NCBI GenBank assembly: GCA_030041195.1
Contig: JASHOI010000501.1
Coordinates: forward strand, 1-18,141
Length of the DNA stretch: 18,141 nt
Reading direction: 5' to 3'
Source: Streptosporangiaceae bacterium
Lineage (GTDB): Bacteria; Actinomycetota; Actinomycetes; Streptosporangiales; Streptosporangiaceae
Made by a program: the position numbers and the translations under genes. The notes beneath the pieces were generated by a model. The model saw nothing but the letters and a program-made list of their open reading frames with translations. It made no database searches and was not told the origin of the DNA. Shown piece by piece: positions 14,502 to 18,141 of this stretch (its first letter is position 1; each line of letters starts with the position of its first letter).

Positions 14502-15038
14502 GTGAACGGCGCACGGCGCAGTTCAGCCGACTCGGCCGAGCCGCTGCTGTCCACGGCCCGGCTGCCAGACAACAGGCCCCTGGACGAGACGGATCGCGCG
14601 ATCATCGGCCTGCTGCAGTGCGACGGGCGGCTGCCGTACCGGGAGATCGCGCGTCAGCTCGGCGTGGCCGAGGGCACGGTCAGGCTCCGCGCGAACCGGC
14701 TGATGCGGTCGGGCGCACTGACGATCGTTGCCATCGCCGACCCGTTCCGGCTCGGCTACCGCGTGCTCGCCTTCACCCTGCTCAAGGTGGCCCCGAACCG
14801 GCAGCAATCGGTGATCGATGCGCTGACTTCGTGGGACGAGATCACTTACATCTCGTCCTGCACCGGGCGCGCGGACCTGTACGCACAGCTCGTCTGCCGT
14901 GATCACGACCACCTGTGGGACCTGCTCTACGAGCGAATGCCCGCGGTCGGCGGCATTACCTCCTCGGAGACCTTCATGGAGCTGAAGATGCACAAGGTTT
15001 CCTACATCTACCCGCGGCCCGACCAGGATCAGGGCTGA
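14502..15038 (+). CDS. Lrp/AsnC-family transcriptional regulator
   Basis: This 178-residue regulator has a disordered N-terminal tail of about 26 residues, then a winged helix-turn-helix (LDETDRAIIGLLQCDGRLPYREIARQLGVAEGTVRLRANRLMRSG, 27-71), and a C-terminal RAM ligand-binding/oligomerisation domain (about 85-165, starting GYRVLAFTLLKVAP). Proteins of this family form dimers to octamers and respond to amino acids or other small molecules. As the last gene of the oxygenase operon, ten bases after the dehydrogenase stop (with the GAGG overlapping that stop), it probably controls the divergent promoters at 12414-12550 in response to the imported compound or a breakdown product. The GTG start at 14502 is accepted; a later start would shorten only the tail. 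Confidence 0.9.
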   Translation: MNGARRSSADSAEPLLSTARLPDNRPLDETDRAIIGLLQCDGRLPYREIARQLGVAEGTVRLRANRLMRSGALTIVAIADPFRLGYRVLAFTLLKVAPNRQQSVIDALTSWDEITYISSCTGRADLYAQLVCRDHDHLWDLLYERMPAVGGITSSETFMELKMHKVSYIYPRPDQDQG

Positions 15039-15048
15039 CGCCGGTCAG
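15035..15048. terminator. Tiny inverted repeat across two convergent stop codons
   Basis: CTGAC (15035-15039) and GTCAG (15044-15048) are separated by GCCG. The repeat contains the stop of the regulator gene and the stop of the fbiC gene, which lie only six bases apart. With five-base arms it is a weak terminator candidate; it may simply arise from two TGA stops facing each other. Confidence 0.2.
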
Positions 15049-17723
15049 GCGCCGGCCAGCGGGAGCGAGGGCCTGCGCCCGCGCACCGAAGCACAGACGC
15101 CGTCGCTCGCGGCCGCCGCGGCGACCCGTTCAGGCCCCGGATCTTGATAGGTCGTGGTCCGCTGCTTCATCGGCCGTCCGGTCGGTGCGACCATCGCCGC
15201 GAGCTGGCTGATCGTCTTGTACGAACCATTTTCCGAGCCCGCCATCCGGCTGATGGTCTCCTCCATCAGCGTGCCGCCGAGGTCGTTGGCGCCGCCGGTG
15301 AGCATCGCCCGGCAGGCCTCGTCCCCCAGCTTCACCCAGGAGCACTGGATGTTGCCGATCGCGCCGTGCAGCAGCAGCCGGGACACGGCGTGCACCGCCC
15401 GGTTCTCCCGCCGTGTGGGGCCCGGCCTGGCCAGGCCGGCCAGGTAGATCGGCGAGCTGGCGTGCACGAACGGCAGCAGCACGAACTCGGTGAACCCGCC
15501 GGTGCGCTCCTGGATCCCGCGGATCACCCGCAGGTGCCCCACCCAGTGCGCGGGCGTGTCCACGTGCCCGTACATCATCGTCGCCGAGGTCGGGATGCCG
15601 AGCTGGTGCGCGGTGGTGATCACCTCGATCCAGGCGGCGGCCGGCAGCTTGCCCTTGGTCAGCACCCAGCGGACGTCGTCGTCGAGGATCTCGGCCGCCG
15701 TGCCCGGCAGCGAATCCACGCCCGCCTCGCGGGCGCGGACCAGCCATTCCCTGACCGGCAGCCCGGTGCGGGACGCGCCGTTCATCACCTCCATCGGCGA
15801 GAACGCGTGCACGTGGATCTGCGGGCAGCGTCGCTTCACCTCGGCCGCGAGGTCGAAGTAGGCGGTGCCGGGCAGGTCGGGGTGGATGCCGCCCTGCATG
15901 CAGACCTCGGTCGCCCCGGCGCGCCACGCCTCCTCGGCGCGGTCGGCGACCTGGGTGAGCGACAGCGTGTACGCGTCAGCGTCGGTGCGGCGCTGAGCGA
16001 ACGCGCAGAACCGGCAGCCGGTGTAGCAGACGTTGGTGAAGTTGATGTTGCGGTCGACCACGTAGGTGACGTCGTCGCCGACCGTGTCCCGGCGCACCGC
16101 GTCGGCGAGCGCGGCGAGCGCCTCGAGTTCCGGACCGTCCGCGTCCAGCAGCGCCAGCGCTTCGCCGTCGGACAGCCCGGCGGGATCGCTCTCGGCGTGC
16201 CGGAGCGCGGCCTGCACCTCGGCGCGCAGCCGTTGCGGCGCCGCGCCGCCCGGCGGCTCCGGCCGGGCCGCCGGCACGATCCTGGTGCCCACCTCGGCCC
16301 AGTCCCCGTACACCTCGGCGAAGTCGTCGCGGCGGTCGTTCGTCCGGCCGGTCGTGTCGATCGTGACGTGCAGGTCGGTACGGCCCGCGGCCTCGCCCCA
16401 GCCGCCGTCCGGCTCCTGCCAGGTCAGCCCCTGCGGCATCGCTCCGTCGCGGGCCAGCCCGGTCGCGGGGTCGGCCAGCGCGGCGACGTGCGCGGCGAGC
16501 CTCGGGTCCAGCCATGGCTCACGGGCATAGCCCGGGTAGATCGTCAGCCGCTCGCGCAGCGTGAAGCCCTCAGCGGCGGTGTGCTCGGCCAGCTCGTCGA
16601 TCTGTGGCCAGGGCCGTTCCGGGTTCACGTGGTCCGGGGTCAGCGGCGACACCCCGCCCCAGTCGTCGATGCCGGCGGCGAGGATCATCCGGTACTGGTC
16701 GCCGATCAGGTTCGGCGGGGCCTGGATCCGCGCTCCCGGGCCCAGCACCAGCCGTGTCACGGCGATCGTCGCGGCCAGGTCGGCCAGGTCGGCGTCGGGC
16801 ACGCCCCGCATCTTGGTGTCCGGCTTGGCCCGGAAGTTCTGCACGATGACTTCCTGGATGCCGCGGTACTCGCGGGCCACCCCGCGAATCGCGAAGATCG
16901 AGTCGGCGCGCTCGGCCATGGTCTCGCCGATGCCGATCAGGATGCCGGTGGTGAACGGGACGCTGCTGCGCCCGGCGTCTTCCAGTACCCGCAGCCTGAC
17001 CGCCGGATCCTTGTCCGGGCTGCCGAAGTGCGGGCCGCCACGCTCGGTGTAGAGCCTTCGCGCGGTCGTCTCGAGCATCATGCCCATGGACGGCGCCACC
17101 GGCTTCAGCCGCTGAAAGTCCTGCCAGGTCAGCACGCCCGGGTTGAGGTGCGGCAGCAGGCCGGTCTCCTCGAGCACCCGGATCGCCATCGCCCTGACGT
17201 AGGACAGCGTGTCGTCGTAGCCGTGCGCGTCCAGCCACTGCCTGGCCTGCGGCCAGCGGTCCTCCGGCCGGTCGCCGAGCGTGAACAGCGCCTCCTTGCA
17301 GCCGAGCGCCGCTCCCCCGGCCGCGATCTCGATGACCTCGTCCGGCGACAGGTAGGGGCTGTCCAGCCGGCCGGGCACCGTCGCGAACGTGCAGTACCCG
17401 CACCGGTCCCGGCACAGCCGGGTCAGCGGGATGAACACCTTACGCGAGTACGTGATGACAGCGGGCCTGCCGGCGCGTTCCAGCCCGGCGTCCCGGGCCC
17501 GCGCCGCGTAGCCGAGCAGCGTGTCCAACGCCTCGCCACGGGCGTGCAGCAAGACGGTTGCCTCGGCCGGGTCGAGCGCCTTGCCGTCCCTGGCCCTGGC
17601 GAGCGTCCGGCGCATGGCCGCGGGCATGATGCGTCCTCCGGCCTTGTCTGCCCCGCTAGCTGTTCTGCCCTTTTTCACCCCGTTGACCTCACCAGCATCA
17701 GGGACGCCGTCAGAAGCGCTCAT
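15045..17723 (-). CDS. fbiC: Fo synthase FbiC (CofG-CofH fusion, two radical SAM domains)
   Basis: FbiC makes Fo (7,8-didemethyl-8-hydroxy-5-deazariboflavin), the redox chromophore of coenzyme F420, from tyrosine and a pyrimidine precursor. The protein of about 892 residues is two radical SAM enzymes in one chain. The CofG half has CRDRCGYC (C104, C108, C111) and the CofH half has CYTGCRFC (C566, C570, C573), each a CxxxCxxC cluster site. Other landmarks are [30 protein letters not shown] and, in the second half, [16 protein letters not shown] and [12 protein letters not shown]. It is slightly longer than the mycobacterial enzyme (about 856) at both ends. I chose ATG 17723; GTG at 17729 is equally open and no strong ribosome-binding site decides. 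The start is 9 bases after the stop of the preceding dehydrogenase gene, so the two are probably cotranscribed. Confidence 0.97.
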   Translation of the reverse strand: MSASDGVPDAGEVNGVKKGRTASGADKAGGRIMPAAMRRTLARARDGKALDPAEATVLLHARGEALDTLLGYAARARDAGLERAGRPAVITYSRKVFIPLTRLCRDRCGYCTFATVPGRLDSPYLSPDEVIEIAAGGAALGCKEALFTLGDRPEDRWPQARQWLDAHGYDDTLSYVRAMAIRVLEETGLLPHLNPGVLTWQDFQRLKPVAPSMGMMLETTARRLYTERGGPHFGSPDKDPAVRLRVLEDAGRSSVPFTTGILIGIGETMAERADSIFAIRGVAREYRGIQEVIVQNFRAKPDTKMRGVPDADLADLAATIAVTRLVLGPGARIQAPPNLIGDQYRMILAAGIDDWGGVSPLTPDHVNPERPWPQIDELAEHTAAEGFTLRERLTIYPGYAREPWLDPRLAAHVAALADPATGLARDGAMPQGLTWQEPDGGWGEAAGRTDLHVTIDTTGRTNDRRDDFAEVYGDWAEVGTRIVPAARPEPPGGAAPQRLRAEVQAALRHAESDPAGLSDGEALALLDADGPELEALAALADAVRRDTVGDDVTYVVDRNINFTNVCYTGCRFCAFAQRRTDADAYTLSLTQVADRAEEAWRAGATEVCMQGGIHPDLPGTAYFDLAAEVKRRCPQIHVHAFSPMEVMNGASRTGLPVREWLVRAREAGVDSLPGTAAEILDDDVRWVLTKGKLPAAAWIEVITTAHQLGIPTSATMMYGHVDTPAHWVGHLRVIRGIQERTGGFTEFVLLPFVHASSPIYLAGLARPGPTRRENRAVHAVSRLLLHGAIGNIQCSWVKLGDEACRAMLTGGANDLGGTLMEETISRMAGSENGSYKTISQLAAMVAPTGRPMKQRTTTYQDPGPERVAAAAASDGVCASVRGRRPSLPLAGA

Positions 17724-17732
17724 AGTCACACT

Positions 17733-18141
17733 TTACGCATCTGTGCGGGCAAGGCCGCCGACGTGGCCTACCTCGACCACGGCCTTACCGATGAGACCGC
17801 CGCCGGCCAGCTGCCGGCGGAGGAATCCCGGCGCCTCAGACAACGAGACCCGCCGCGCTATCAGCCGGGTGACCGTGCGGGCCAGCGAGACGCCGGGTTC
17901 GCCGTCCAGCAACCGCAAGGCCCCGGCGAAGTCGGCCGACTCCGCACCGTAAGAGCCCGCGACATAGCTTCCCCCGGGCCGTGACGTGAGGGGCACGAGC
18001 CTCTCCTCGCGGCGGAGAGTATCCAGGTCGATCCCGCGGTAGCTAACGCCCGGTCGTGTCCCGCCGAAGACGAGCACGACCCCGCGGTCCCGGCTGACCA
18101 GCGACGCGGCCTGCTCGATGGCCCAGCCCGCCACGTCCGCC
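17733..18141 (-). CDS. C-terminal part of a zinc-type (MDR) dehydrogenase (partial, start beyond right edge)
   Basis: About 135 residues are visible and the frame is open at the window edge. The segment ADVAGWAIEQAASLVSRDRGVVLVFGGTRPG looks like the end of a Rossmann domain of the medium-chain dehydrogenase family (helix, then a VVLVFGG strand). It is followed by SYRGIDLDTLRREERLVPLTSRPGGSYVAGSYGAESADFAGALRLLDG and a final GGLIGKAVVEVG, consistent with the family's C-terminal lobe. Zinc ligands and the GxGxxG motif would be outside the window, so the subfamily and substrate cannot be determined. A GTG at 18134 opens a shorter frame but would start in mid-domain and is not believed to be the true start. 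It lies nine bases from fbiC, suggesting a shared transcript. Confidence 0.65.
   Translation of the reverse strand, partial: ADVAGWAIEQAASLVSRDRGVVLVFGGTRPGVSYRGIDLDTLRREERLVPLTSRPGGSYVAGSYGAESADFAGALRLLDGEPGVSLARTVTRLIARRVSLSEAPGFLRRQLAGGGLIGKAVVEVGHVGGLARTDA

Noticed and set aside
12578..15038. Idea that the oxygenase and dehydrogenase are F420-dependent or part of F420 synthesis
   Set aside because: The oxygenase is a standard Rieske type and the dehydrogenase has an NAD-type SDR fold with Asp36; neither shows an F420-binding family fold. Proximity to fbi genes alone is not enough.
15144..17984. A 946-codon plus-strand open frame opposite fbiC
   Set aside because: Its translation is Arg/Gly/Val/Gln-rich with no domain, and fbiC with both radical SAM motifs occupies the other strand. 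Length alone is not evidence at this GC content.
1..18141. CRISPR array, insertion sequence, prophage, tRNA or rRNA
   Set aside because: No repeat-spacer pattern, transposase or integrase coding, terminal inverted repeats, or tRNA/rRNA-like sequence was noticed on reading the window; the inverted repeats found are short and sit in promoter or leader regions.

Overview
The window comes from a very GC-rich, high-coding-density actinomycete (Actinomycetota). The evidence is strong G/C bias at third codon positions, frequent GTG starts and one TTG start, a WhiB-family iron-sulfur regulator, and genes of the coenzyme F420 pathway in their actinobacterial two-domain forms (FbiB = CofE + nitroreductase-like domain; FbiC = CofG + CofH). 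I cannot name a genus from sequence alone.

Layout. (1) 1-3271, minus strand: a very large membrane-anchored family 2 glycosyltransferase, cut by the left edge. (2) 3487-3768, minus: a whiB/whiB2-type regulator with its own sigma70-like promoter and a structured leader. (3) 3977-4423, minus: a small four-helix membrane protein of unknown function. (4) 4643-6867, plus: fbiA and fbiB, translationally coupled, behind a leader with an unusually good 40-bp inverted repeat. (5) 6893-12322, minus: a complete peptide/opine-type ABC importer in the order binding protein, two permeases, fused double ATPase, with every junction overlapping by 4 bases. (6) 12578-15038, plus: a Rieske non-heme iron oxygenase, a short-chain dehydrogenase and a Lrp/AsnC-type regulator. 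(7) 15045-17723, minus: fbiC, preceded by the C-terminal part of a zinc-type alcohol dehydrogenase-like gene that runs off the right edge.

How it fits together. The left part (glycosyltransferase, whiB, fbiA, fbiB) looks like core actinobacterial chromosome; whiB2 beside divergent fbiAB is also the mycobacterial arrangement. FbiC makes the deazaflavin Fo, FbiA attaches the phospho-3-carbon unit, and FbiB adds the glutamate tail, so all three dedicated F420 genes lie within about 13 kb. Between fbiAB and fbiC sits a divergent accessory module: a Tat-exported binding protein and importer on one side, and oxygenase, dehydrogenase and regulator on the other. They share a 255-bp control region with three inverted repeats lying on the predicted -35 and -10 elements. 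The simplest reading is regulated uptake and oxidative breakdown of a small organic compound whose identity the sequence does not reveal. This module and its control region are the least explained part of the window. No RNA genes, CRISPR arrays, insertion sequences or prophage genes were seen, and no gene-free stretch exceeds 300 bases.
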